Assembly (NCBI RefSeq): GCF_021347895.1
Contig: NC_067132.1
Span: 29,295,757 to 29,359,756, forward strand
Source of the DNA: Acanthochromis polyacanthus
Lineage: Eukaryota; Chordata; Actinopteri; Pomacentridae
Direction of reading: 5' to 3'
Length of the DNA stretch: 64,000 nt
In this document: one piece after another, positions 47,211-58,959 of the stretch
Position numbering within the stretch: the first letter of the stretch is position 1
Layout: the number at the start of each line of letters is the position of its first letter
Made by a program: the position numbers and the translations under genes
The notes under the pieces: model-generated
Database searches by the model: none
The model's input: only the letters and a program-made list of their open reading frames with translations
Told to the model about the DNA's origin: nothing

Positions 47211-48849
47211 AAACTGAGCATGAAGGAGCAGAGTCCTTCAAGGAGACCAGAGACTTTGCTTTTTTTTTTTACTACAGAAGATACCTCAATGCTACGACTG
47301 AACATTTCCAGCTTAAAACTGCAGTTTACCAATGAAGGTCTCAAAAACACAGAATCAGAACTGATCCTGTCAGAGTTTAACTTTCTGTATCGTTCTTCTT
47401 CTTCAGAATCACTTTGACTGAATTATTCCAACTTTCCAGCTCACACTTCCTGGTTTCTGAGTCTCTGTGTTCTGACTGATGCAGACTTTGAATGCAGACA
47501 GTAGATGTGTTCACAGTTCCATTAATACTACAATAAACTAACTGTTGGTCTGCTACGTAGACACTCACACATCTTCAATATCAAACCTGAAAACACTCTC
47601 AGCTTTCACTTTCACTTCCCTCATTATAAATCAGACTGTCGTCGTTGTGATTCTTCCTGAGGAGGACGGAGCTCAGCAGATGGAGCTCAGGATACCTGGA
47701 GATTTTAGAACCTTAAACTGGGTTTGGGCTCCGTCTGTACAAATCAAAGAACCTCCAAACTCCAACAGCAACAACTCCAACTTTAAGTGTTTTAATCCTG
47801 AATTTTTGAGCACATTTAGTTTTCCAGCCACATGTGCAGTCAGTGTGTTAGAGAACCAGCTCATAAATATGTGACTTTTTAATGTTATTTTGGGATTTAA
47901 TCAACAACCATGGAGGGACTTTAATCAATACATCCTTCTATTTAAGTTGGAATTTACTTTCATCAGTTTTTTCAGTCAGCACAGCTGTGATGGTGATTCA
48001 AATGCAAGAAAATTTAGATATTAAGGTGACTGAACCTCATTTATTACTGTTTGCAGTCAAGTATCGATGGAGTCACTGAGGAATGAGGGGCGACAAGAAG
48101 AAGCTGCACAAGATCCTGCTGCTCCGTGAGGTCAAATAGCAACCTCCAAGGCTAAAAAATGAAGACTGTAGTTCCACAATTGACCACTGGAGGCCGATTA
48201 CAAAAGTTAGTCAATCCCCATAGACCTCTATGTTAAAATGTTCAATTTTACAGCAGAAATAAGCATGACTACATCCTGTTACAAAGCCAGTTTTAGTCTC
48301 TATGACTAATTTCTACATTCATGAAAACTGTACCAGGAGTGAATTTTTTTCGGACTCACCCGTTTAAATTGTATTCAGGCTTAAATTTCTGCATAATTAA
48401 GGGCAATGCTGCTCTGAGGGAAATGTAGACAGTCTATGGTTCTTCTCAGCTTCAGATCTTTGCTCATTTCAGTGACTCATAACTCATTTTAATAATTAGG
48501 ACAGTGTATTAGTGGCTGCAGTTCCTCGTACGTCCGTCAGACGCTGGTTTCAAAAAGTGAGTCAAACCCCATAGACCTCCATGTTAAAATGTTCAACTTT
48601 ACAGCAGAAATAAACATGACTACAGCCTGGTACATGAGACAGTTTTGGCCCCAAAAGCTAATTTCTCCTTTCATGAAAACATGTTCACATTGACAGGAAA
48701 CCGAACTAAAAAGGAAAGTGTGTAAGTGGATGCAGTTCCTCAAATGTCCACTAGAGGCTGGTTTCAAAGTCCCCATAGGCCCATTTACTGTTGGTAAATA
48801 AAGAGGGCTGCGTGCGCAGCCTGGAGCCAGAAGAATAGCGGCTCGCAGT

Positions 48850-49310
48850 GGCTTGTCAAGCCATGCAGGTGCATTATCAGTAAAAGATCGCGAAAAATAC
48901 TTTAAGAAACTCACTTTAACAAATGGCAAGAGGCTCCCACATCCCTGTACACTTACCAAATGGGACTATGACGTTAGTAAGTGGCCCAATATTCAGTGGC
49001 CTGATATTTATTTATATTTAGTTGAAAAACCTAGCATGTACACTAGAGAGAAGCTGCGAGCATACAAATCTATAGAGGCCTATGATTATGCAATTTATAC
49101 AAGGACACTGACAAAGAGTTTTGTGTTTTGATGTCTGAAATCCTACCCAGCCAAAGGCAAGGGCAGAAGACTACGATGTATGAGGCATGGGTGATCATCA
49201 ACAAAGTGGAGAACTACATACACACAGCAAACTGCACCTGTATGGCGGCGACTCCAGCCACATTATTGTTTATGTCCCCCTGTCACAACAGTCGACAGGG
49301 CTTTTATTAG
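48850..49310 (+). pseudogene. Fragment of a SWIM-zinc-finger protein
   Basis: Frame from about 48850 reads KYFKKLTLTNGKRLPHPC and KWPNIQWPDIYLYLVEKPS. After a stop at 49132 it continues at 49128-49310 with EILPSQRQGQKT and an ANCTCMA box typical of SWIM fingers. Similar proteins in fish often combine this region with a YqaJ-type nuclease, which is not present here. Broken by stops. Confidence 0.6.
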
Positions 49311-49481
49311 TGGCTCTAATCGTGTGGGAACCGACAACTCGTCAGTATATTTTGCACTGATTTCGCTTTATTTGCCACAACAGAGCACACACGTGCATTG
49401 TTGATGGTATCCTCCGTCCAATCCACTCGCTTGATAGCCTGGAGCCACAGCCGCCTTCAGTTGCTCTGAAACGGCCAAGAG

Positions 49482-50946
49482 TAGGGTTGCCAACTGTCCC
49501 GTATTAGCCGGGACATCCCGTAAATTGGGCTAAATTGATTTGTCTCATACCGGATCTCAAATGTCCCGTATTTGTGGGCGCCGCCATTACTGTGGTGTAA
49601 CAGCGCGTCTACTCCTAAATGCTGCCTGCTGAGAAAGCGGCAGATATGCTTGTAATCAAAACGTTATAGAACCACAAGAGTACTCTCAAATATATCGGTC
49701 TAGAGCTCACGCTGCACTCTGGCAGCTGACCACACTCCAGAATTCAGTCAATAACAACTACCGGGCATAATCAACAGCAACAAAACAGAAACATGAACAC
49801 TGATCCGGCATCATGTCTCACAAAAACAAGGCTGGAGCCACATATTTTAGTTCACCAGAGTTTAAGACGATAACAAACCAAACCTCAGCCTGAGCTGACC
49901 GTCCTGTTTCTACAGCCCGTCTGTGAACACAGATCACACACAAACACAACTCCAAAATGACTGGAAAAGTCATAATTCCATCTATTTGCTTGCAAGTTGG
50001 ATAGAATAGATCATTCAGCATGACAATCTGCTTCATATCTGTCTTTGGTTTCATTTCACACATTAAGTAACCAGTAGCCTGAGTAAACTCCCAGTTAGCC
50101 CATAGCCTTTAAACTCTGATTAGCAGCTCACAGCCACATATTCTCCAAACAAAACACCAACACAAACTCTGCATTTTAAATGAACTGTGTCGCTCACCCA
50201 TGGACGATCTTATGATCTTCATAAGCCAATGAATTTAGCTGCAGCCGCTGTTCATCTTAAACTTAAACATCCAGCCGTGAAAAATGGCTCCTCCGGTCCA
50301 GTAATAGTGAGGTGTTGTCCTCCGGTCCAGTAATAGTTAGGTGTTGTCCTCCGGTCCAGTAATAGTTAGGTGTTGTCCTCCGTTTGTTGGTAGTTTTGTG
50401 CTGTCCCTTTGTTTTTTATCCCTCCATCAGCTTTACGTCTTCACCGCTGCTAGCCTGGATAGCATAGGCGTCAGTTTAGGGGGGGGACGGTGGGGACGTG
50501 TCCCCCCCACTTTTTGTCAGAGGTCATTTTGTCTCCAACACATTCAAATTCTTCACATGTAAGCCGTTGTAAACCGTTATTTTCAGCAGTATAGAAAATT
50601 CCGACGCTCCTGAACGCACCATCCTCACTTGGCCGAGAGTTGCACAGACATGCAGAACACCTTCGTGAGCTTAAAAAAAACGTGCAGATGCTAAATTTGC
50701 ACCCGTGCCAGGCGTGCAGGGGCAAAATTTCGGCCCGGGACAATTGGTGCTATAGCAGTCCAGCTTGTGGCATTGTGCCGCCATTCTTTGACATTTTCTC
50801 AAAGTGCTGTCTTACCAATGACACAGAAGCACATGAGAAAAGCAGGCGTGCTGCACCAATGCTAAACTTTGATCTCAAGTAGAGGGCCACAAAGTATCGT
50901 CCCACGGCCGCAGTTGGCCCGCGAGTTTGAGACCCATGATTTAAAG

Positions 50947-50977
<31 letters not shown>

Positions 50978-51314
50978 TATTTTATGACTGGAGCGGCCCA
51001 CCGGGGATATCCCCGGTGTTCCCGATTACCCAGCACGCCACCCAGGGTCTGCATTTCCATCTGACAATGGCTGTGGTCTCCATTCCCCCCACTTTTAAAA
51101 ACAAACTGACGCCCTTGCTGGATAGCCTTTAGAATGCTAACCGGCTCCACCGTGCTTATCTCATGAATATTCAATTAGCCATGTGCTGCTTATGCTGATC
51201 AATAACTTTAGCACTGAACAGGAAAGACCTGATAGTTACGATAGAGAGTTGAGAGGATGTTTTTTAGTGGCACTGTGCACCTGTCCCTTATTTGTGAGAA
51301 AGTTGGCAACCCTA
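49482..51314. mobile_element. hAT-like element nested in the THAP exon
   Basis: Inverted ends TAGGGTTGCCAACT at both borders and 8-bp duplications GCCAAGAG (49474-49481) and GCCGAGAG (51315-51322, one mismatch). There is no transposase frame; it is a 1.8-kb non-autonomous element. Confidence 0.75.
50464..51117. mobile_element. Second, inner hAT-like element
   Basis: Ends share GGCGTCAGTTT in inverted orientation, and the identical CTGGATAGC occurs on both sides (50455-50463, 51118-51126). A (TAT)n run lies at about 50946-50980. The 80-codon frame at 50640-50882 is not recognised. Confidence 0.7.
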
Positions 51315-51322
51315 GCCGAGAG

Positions 51323-51399
51323 CCCCTTGGTATGCGGTAGAACTTAAGTCCTTCTTGAGTATTTCGGTTCATACAACCAAAAACACAACAACCTAACAT
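51323..51399 (-). pseudogene. THAP zinc-finger exon fragment
   Basis: On the minus strand an ATG at 51399 starts CCVFGCMNR...GLKFYRIP, the N-terminal half of a C2CH THAP domain. The second half (WLQAIKRVDWTEDTINNARVC) is found beyond the nested element, at about 49470-49385, so the domain was split by that insertion. Confidence 0.7.
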
Positions 51400-54300
51400 T
51401 ATGATGCCGATAGTTCAGTGTTAGCTTTTAGTTTTGCTACTTCATGTGGTGCGAACAATGCCAGGTAAATGATATGAAGCAGTACTTCCGGCTCCATGAT
51501 GCGCACGCAGCTTGTTGATGACGTAGGCTCTGATGGGGTCTATAGATCTCAATGTTAAAATGTCCAAATTTAGCATGTTAACATTTACAGGGAACAGAAC
51601 TGGAGGGAATCTGGAGCTAAATGAAGAGAACTGAAGGATTAAACTAAACTTGATTAACTTATTTATTGAGCTGTGAAGCAAACTTGGAGAGAAAATTTCC
51701 TCCAGAAACAACCTCAGTTCTGTGTTCCTGAGCAGCTTTGTGAACATTTTTATCATGAAGAACATTTCAGACCGTGAAGCTGTTGGTGCTTTGGTTCATT
51801 TGGAGGTTAGACTGTGGTTCATGACGTCTTCCTGCTCTACCTCGTGTCCTGAATGGTGTTTAATTCATCTTTAGAACATGGAGAAAACTAAATCTACAAG
51901 CAGAAAACCACCACCAGGAGGCAGCATTTCAGCTTCGTTCACACAAATTTTGAGGCTTTCAAAGAAGAGACTGCATCTGATAACTGTCTCAAACTGTTTT
52001 CTGACCGTCTAGAATTAACTTTACAGAGATCAACAAGCTGGTTTTGACTAATTACACCGTGTTCAGTCAGAATGTTTATTCTAGATTTAACCGTCAGAGA
52101 TATCTGTAAACAAACAGCTGCAGATTTAATCCGTTTTCAAAAAGGCATCACTGCTGGACTTTCCAACAATAACTGACCATCATTTACTTCAGGTTAATTT
52201 AGATTATTAATGTAAATATGCAAAATAACTGTAGAATTTTTTAAAAAGTCCTCTGGTTGGGGCACCACAGCATACTGTAAAATAACTTTCTGTCAAAATT
52301 ACAGTCATTTTCCACAATTAGACACTTTCTGAGCTCAATTTGACATTAAAACATTAATTAAACACGGTTTTAAAATATGTTAATAGATTGGCAATATTTA
52401 GAGATATTAAGCGCTGATGGAACACATTTATTCAATATTTTTGTTGTGAAATATAAGTAGCTAAAGTAGATTTGTCTCCTTCAACAAACAAACAAATCAG
52501 TGTAAAGTAACCGTCACTAATTGTGTTTAATTTCAGAAACATATTCAGAGTTTGTCACTTGAATTTGACAGATTTATCTGCAAAATAAAACAGAAATATC
52601 TATGAAATTACAACAAATGTGCATGAATTTGCAGCGGATGTCATCAGTCTTTAATTTTAAAATAATCTTTTTATAGTTATTCATAGTTACAGGTTTTGAA
52701 TGTAATCTTACATTAGATGTGTCAATTTATAGTTTATTTTTAGAGCTTTATTGTATTCTTGCTAATATTTCTGAAATATGTGGGAAAAATCAAAATAATT
52801 GCTTTTTTTTACAGTTTAGTGGTTAAAATGATCAAATAAATGGAGTCAGTAAACAGTAGAAGAAAGCAGAAAATAGAAATACTCAAATAAAACACAAATA
52901 TCACGTTTCTCCAAAGTACGGCACTAAAAGTATTTAGATATTTTACATCATTGTGTAAATAATATCTCTATATAGTTATTTATTATAACTATTTATTAAA
53001 TCCTGATGTTACACTCTTACTAAATGTTTAAATAGTTGGCATTAAACTGACAGAAACAGACTTGAAGTGAAGATGATCAGCTCCAGATTGAACAAATGAA
53101 ACTTTGCCTCCATCTGCTGGTTATTTTCAGTCGTGTGTTTTATTATTATGGTGCTAGAAATAGAAAATGAAGACAGGATTTTACGTGAATCTGCAGTTTT
53201 TGGTTGTTAAAAGTGAAAGATTTCTATCTTCTGTGAGCATCAGTGTCACAATTTAAAGCAGAAATCTGAGCTAAAGTCTAAAAACAAGTCATAAAAATCC
53301 TGATATTTCCAGGTTTCTGTTCTCCTGTAGAAACGAGTCCAGCTTTCATTGTTTGTTCACTGCAGCGACTGAAGTTTCATCATCAACATGAAGGCAGCTA
53401 ACCGGTGAACAAACCTGCTGACAGCTGCTGCAGATGTTACATGAGGGACTGTGGAAATGAAACCTTTTAACCACATTTTAAATTCACCACAGTTCATCCT
53501 TTTAGGCTCCGTTTCAGACACATTTCCAGATTTGTTTAACCCACCAGACGTATTTAAGAATAGAGTTTTGTTCATTCTTTATTCTGTATAAATATCTGAG
53601 TCCTTCATATTTGACAGCGATAAATAAAGTTTTTGTTTTACTCTTTAAAGTCTGATCTCTGCTGTTTCTCTTGTGTTTTATGAAGGTGAAAACTGCATTA
53701 AAAGTTGGTGGAATCCTGTAAATTTCTAAAAGTGTAAAAATGGTGGAAATAACAGTGAATATCTGTAAAACAGTAATGTTTTTAGCTGATTTAAATACAC
53801 GAGTTACTGTGTGTGATTTAACAAAACTGGGAAAACAATAATAGTTGTTTTTTTTATTTCTATCTTCAATAAAAAATAATTTCAACATAAAAAACTACAG
53901 AACAATTAAATGCTATTTGTGGAAATCCAGATTTTTTTAATTCTACAGTCTTACTAGATACTGTCTGTATTTTAATAAAACTGGGGAAATCTCTAAAATA
54001 ATTAATGTGAACCAAGTTTAGCCTTTAATATACTTTTCTCTCAAATAACAGCAAATATCTGCCAAATTCTGACATTTTTGCTGAATCAAATCCAGTAAAA
54101 TAATGTTATTCTGCATTCAGATGTTAAAAGAATTAACCAGTTATTGTAGAAAACATCACAGAACATATTTTTAACCTGCTCATTAAATTAAAATTTCTGT
54201 TGTTTTCCTCCTGTTTTGATCAAAAACCTGCATAAAGTTCTTTATATTGTTTTTATTTCTCACTGAAAGCAACATAATATCTAAAATAACATGTTTTGTT

Positions 54301-54597
54301 TCAAATCAAATCTGCTTTTTAACATCAAAATATGTTGAGAAATTCTGGTTAGAATTTGGAAATTGTTTTCTTCTCCTGCATTTATTTAATTTTATCAGTT
54401 TTATCTCATTTCAAGTTGATGTTAAACTATTTTGTGACCTCCAGTAAAACTACATGTGTTGATAAAGTAAACAGCATAAACAATGTATGAACAGGCTGAT
54501 GACTGCAGGGGATTTGGTCCAAATGCATGCTGGGTAAATATCCCGCAGACGATAAAGAACATGCAGTTTGTGTGAAAATGTAAAACCTTTTCTTACC

Positions 54598-54687
54598 TCC
54601 CTCTGCAAGAATCCCCGAGGCCAACAGAATCCAGCAGATGATGGAGGAACAAAGCGCCCCCTGCTGGTCGTTCACTTCGCTGATCAT
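54598..54687 (-). other. Orphan leader-type exon on the minus strand
   Basis: ATG at 54687 opens MISEVNDQQGALCSS and then a hydrophobic IICWILLASGILAEGG, ending in phase 1 at a strong donor (gtaagaaaag). This is the shape of an Ig-type signal-peptide exon. No matching V exon was found downstream on the minus strand (47-54 kb). The other copy of the block (18970-19012) keeps only the last part. Confidence 0.45.
54653..54667 (-). promoter_or_regulatory. CTCF-like motif
   Basis: AGCGCCCCCTGCTGG, complement of the CTCF core, inside the orphan leader exon. Confidence 0.35.
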
Positions 54688-56410
54688 GGATCTGTAGAGG
54701 AAAAAAAGCTGGAGGCTCGAAGCAGAAACACGATCTGAATGCCTCCTTTGTTGGTCGACTTCCTGCCCTGTAACCTGAACTGAAAGAGTTAGAGAGCTGG
54801 ACACTGGCTGGAAACATGCAGGATTATTCCAAAGCAACAAAGATATTAGAAAAAAAACATAAAATATTATTAACACCATGAATCAAGAGCCGACTTTGTG
54901 CTCCATAGGTGCAAAAAAAATTAAATTACAGGAAAGACTCCCTTATGAAAACATTATTAAGTAAAATTTAAACCAAAAGAAGCTCTTTTTTATGGAAATT
55001 AACAACATACAGCAACAATTAAAGCAATATTGATGACATTACAATGTGCTACACAAGTAAAATATGCAAAATATCAGCTCATTAAAGGTTTTATTTGTAA
55101 AAAAAAAAAGAAGATACAGAACACCGATCTTAATAATGTGTCTAACATTCATTCATCTCCTGTGTGTTCTCCTCAAGTCATGTTTTATCAGGAACTACAT
55201 TGAAAAAGCAGATAAAACTTTACACAAACATTCAGGTGATTCTCTCTCGTTGCTCCAGAAATAACAAATAAATACAGATTACTTCAAGTCAGTTCAGTCG
55301 TTATGTTTTCCCAAATGGGAAACTTGGCTCTCAGTCGGACAGTTTTAACTGCCGTTTCAGTGCAAGAATACAAGAAAACAAGCTCTAAAGTGTATAAGCT
55401 TGTAAATTTACAGTACACGATGCTGGTAAATTCAAAATAAGGGAGGTAGATTGTGCAGTGGAACACAGAGCTGGCTTTGTGAAGAGCCTGCAGTCTCACC
55501 TGACGCCTTCGTAACACAGCGCAGGTAAGTTTAGGCCCTGATGGGGAGGTCACCAGAAAATAATCGTTGGTGTTTTACAGGGAAAGTGGAGGACTTTCGT
55601 CGGCATGGTTACAGTAACAAACATCTGGGGAAGAGTGCAGAGCGGTCATGGATCAAAGCAAGTCTGACTTTTGATTTAAACTGAAAACAAACAGCAGTCT
55701 CCCATGTTAGAGTCAGATCTGTTGTTCACCCGTCCATCCACCCCGACCTCCTCCTGACGCTCTTAGTAGTAATTCAAGAAACCTGTCAGCCACTTTAAGG
55801 GTTCAACATCTACAGAAATCTAACTCACAGCCATGAAATTGGTCAGGACACAGATTTAACTTCTTCCCAGCAGATCCAAATGATTCATTTGCTCCAGCAG
55901 AGGACACATTTTTGTATTTTTGGATGAAAATCGGCCACTGCTGCAACAATTCCATATTCTTCCCAGCTAAGACGTTGTTTCAGAGGCTGAAAACAGAAAA
56001 ATTTCCAGGTCTGACAAGAAATTCTCAAAATTTAGCCAAAAATATTTTACAGAACATAAGTAGAGACCAAGAGTAGCTTTCCATGTTAAAGTTAAGTCTT
56101 TTGTTCACCCATCCATCCACCCCAAACTCCTTCATTTTACATTAAAAAGCCATTTAAGGCGCCTTATTCCGATTTCAATAAATATTTAACTTTGCAAACT
56201 TAAAAAGCTGTGTTCATAATGGTAAAAAGCACATAACACCTAAAATAAAAAAGTAGTACGAGGAACAACTTTTGCATTATCAACTTAAAAACATAAAAAA
56301 AAACACTTAATTTTCAAGAAAAAAAACTTATTAACCAAATTAATGGTAGCTTTTTGGCTGAACAATTAAAAGTTTTGTGAGCTTCGAAAGATGAAAACAT
56401 GAAAAACAGC

Positions 56411-56425
56411 TGCTAGAGGGCGCTG
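56411..56425 (+). promoter_or_regulatory. CTCF-like motif
   Basis: TGCTAGAGGGCGCTG, a fair match to the CTCF core. Confidence 0.3.
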
Positions 56426-56680
56426 TTGCAATGAAAACAGAAGTTGTGAGTGTAAAAAGCTTCGTGAATGAGCGACGAATTTGGTTGCTGTTGTTGAAAT
56501 GACAGACCCTAAACTAAACTATAGTTTGATAACTAACATTCACAGGATGCAAAGTCAGATTTACAACAAATAAAGTCCATTTTTAACACTGTCAGTGTGT
56601 CGACCATCATTAATTTACCTGAGAGGAACGTTCCAGTTCAGCTGAATGATGCTGAACTGAATAAATAAAGTGTTTGTGCG

Positions 56681-56823
56681 TCAGATAATCGTTGAACCTT
56701 TACATCCTTTGTGCAGAGGTTTGTCGTCACACTTTTCGGTCTTGACAGATGTCTGTGGAGTAACGGTGATGAACTTGTTGCTCTCTGATCTTGTCAGTTG
56801 AGTTCCTGCCGTTCTAAAGAGAC
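56681..56823 (-). other. Candidate terminal exon on the minus strand
   Basis: After a strong acceptor (ttttgtttgcag) the phase-1 frame reads GLFRTAGTQLTRSESN and continues to KGCKGSTII and a stop at 56681. No upstream exon was recognised, so this may be chance. Confidence 0.25.
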
Positions 56824-57544
56824 CTGCAAACAAAATTAGAATTAAAAAAAAAAAAAGGTCAGATATGTTCAAAGCATCTTTTCTTCTGTAGAGCAAATGA
56901 ACCCTTAACAGTAATCATGATTTCTCTGCACATTTGTAGCCGTGGCAAAAGTTATGTGGAGAAAAGTTCAGATCTTTCCAACACGTCACGCTGCAGACGG
57001 GCCGGTTTGTGTCACTGCAGACTGAATTCAGGAAATGTGTTTAGAGTTCTTCCTGCTATCAAAGTGTTCAGAAGGCAGGAAGGTTTACAGCCCTCCTGTA
57101 GCAAGCGAGGACAGAAGTGGAAGAAGCAGGGAGTTCAAAGCTGCTGAGGAGGAGGTGGAATCTACCTTTTAATAAACCTGATTCCTTATCTGCTGTAACA
57201 TGAGATCTCAGAGCTTCACATCAGGAGACTTCTTTTGATTTGTCCATTTTTCAGGTTAAGATTCATAAATGTTTCTGGGACCTGACCTGCCTGTCACCTG
57301 TAAAGACAGATGAACTGAAACAGATAAAGATCAGTGTTTGTTTGTTTGTCACCTGCCAACTTTGAGTTTCTGTGTTTCAGTGTCTTTAGTTCACCTCGTC
57401 CTGAGTTTACTTTGTTAGTCGCTGGTTGTTTAGTTGTTAGTTTGATTTCTTTGTGCTCTGATGTAACTTTAAATTTTGGAATCACAGTCTTTACTCAGTC
57501 GCTGGTCTCCTTATCCTCACTAACGTCTGGCTTCTCCCTAAAAC

Positions 57545-58090
57545 CCTGACAGATTATGATGGTTTCTGATTCATCACAGTTTAGTTTGAGGAAGTTTGTT
57601 GACTTTATTTCTGTGATGCAGTTGGTGGGTTGAATGGGTGACAGCAGTCATTGTTGTGGTGGAGATGTAGAGCTGGACGTCATCAGTCAAAGTGGAGTCC
57701 ATGATGGTGGATGAAGTGGTCAGAGGAAGCATGTAGAGGATGAAGAGGAGGAGGCCCACAACAGAACCTTGGAGAACACCTTGGAAGAGTCCAGCAGTGG
57801 AGGATTTGTTGATGAACTGGAGTCTGTCAGAGAGGAAGGACTGGAACCAGTGATGCTAATGTTGACGACTGTTTCCAGGAGAAGGATGAGATGGTTGATT
57901 GTGTCAAAAGAAGGGGATGTTTAAGTTGCCAACGTTAGAAGGTTGTTGGTAACTTTGAGGTGGAACTGGAAAGAATCCTACAGGTTGACAGAGAGGTGGA
58001 CTTTGAGTTGTGACGCACATTTAAGTATTTTAGACAGAAAGGGGAGATTGGAGATCAGTCTGCAGTTGTTTGGGACATCAGGATTTAGAT
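57545..58090 (-). mobile_element. LINE reverse-transcriptase remnant
   Basis: The minus strand carries broken motifs of an L2/Rex-type reverse transcriptase: DTINHLILL, VLQGSVVGLLLFILYMLPL, then TDDVQLYIS in place of the usual YADD block. Heavily frameshifted. Confidence 0.65.
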
Positions 58091-58099
58091 GAAATGAGC

Positions 58100-58440
58100 T
58101 TTCATCTAAATTAATCACAATTTATAACCAACAGTAAAAATCTAGATTAATTTCTGTCTAAAAGCTGAACTAGCTGACGTTATTTTTAATTGTCATGAAT
58201 TTAAATATCAATGAAAATAAAGCAAAATTAAGATTTGTCATCATTTGTTTGCCAAGAAAAACATGACAAGTAACTTCTGTTTGTGTTATTTAATGTTCAT
58301 GTTACAGTTAAAGTCAGAACATCATCAAAACTGTGAGAATAAAGTTGATTTTAAACAGAACTAACAAGTTTCTATTGATGGAAATGACTCAGAGGACTCA
58401 GAGAAGATGCTGCTTTTCAACACGTTACATTTACTTTCGC
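58100..58440. repeat. Inverted copy of 24890-25210
   Basis: Shared stretch including GTTACAGTTAAAGTCAGAAC and the neighbouring text, in opposite orientations at the two sites. Confidence 0.6.
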
Positions 58441-58959
58441 TTTCTAAATGTGCTCACTTCAGCATAATATTTATGTGTTATATTAGAATTCTAGATATAT
58501 TTTTAAAGCAAACAGACATTGTTCTTCAGAGAGGCTCCAGTTTACCAAATTGTTTTTATATTTAACGTCATTTTACTGACAATGTGAAGCAACATTGAAC
58601 TTCTTTATATGCAGTTAGAAAATCTGACAGGAAGTAACTTTACAGGTCATGAAATGTCAGAAATAACATTTGGTAGTCATTTTGAAAACATTAAGCACTG
58701 ATCTTCATCGCAGACCATCTGTTAACAAACACAGAAAGCTGCAGATCAAAACCTGCCTGCTGACGTTTCAGACGAGTTAACAAAAGTAAACATGACCTCC
58801 GTAGAACACACACTTCTTGACCTTCCTTGCTTTGCACATCAGGACTCTGGGTGTGACCTGATGCTATCTTGTATTTCTTCATGACACATCAGGATGACTG
58901 AACGTTTCTCCTTAACAGCAGGAATCTGAAGTTCAGTCTTTACTGGAACATGAAGCAGG

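Larger units (their letters stand above)
48779..51540. mobile_element. Outer DNA transposon remnant with SWIM- and THAP-type fragments
   Basis: Absent from copy 1 of the duplicated block, so it inserted after duplication. Near its two ends CTGCGTGCGCA (48808) and TGCGCACGCAG (51500) are inverted, followed by a shared TGGAGCC-GAAG motif. Target duplication is unclear (ATAG-like). It carries two coding fragments in opposite directions and was itself hit by two nested insertions. THAP domains occur in P-element and Kolobok-type transposases; which applies here is open. Confidence 0.65.
47290..54632. repeat. Duplicated non-coding block, copy 2
   Basis: Partner of 14540-19012, longer because of the transposon nest at 48779-51540. 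The order of repeats, the AATAAA-type end at about 53620 and the flanking phrases are kept. Single-base differences and short indels are scattered along its length. Confidence 0.7.
54688..57544. other. Intergenic region, mostly without recognisable genes
   Basis: AT-rich. A direct pair of similar segments around CTTTTGTTCACCC/CATCCATCCACCCC occurs at about 55710 and 56090. A CTCF-like TGCTAGAGGGCGCTG lies at 56411. No coding unit beyond the candidate exon at 56681. Confidence 0.4.

Noticed and set aside
53514..53888. 124-codon frame on the minus strand
   Set aside because: The matching region in the other block copy has a broken frame, and the composition is that of AT-rich non-coding DNA.
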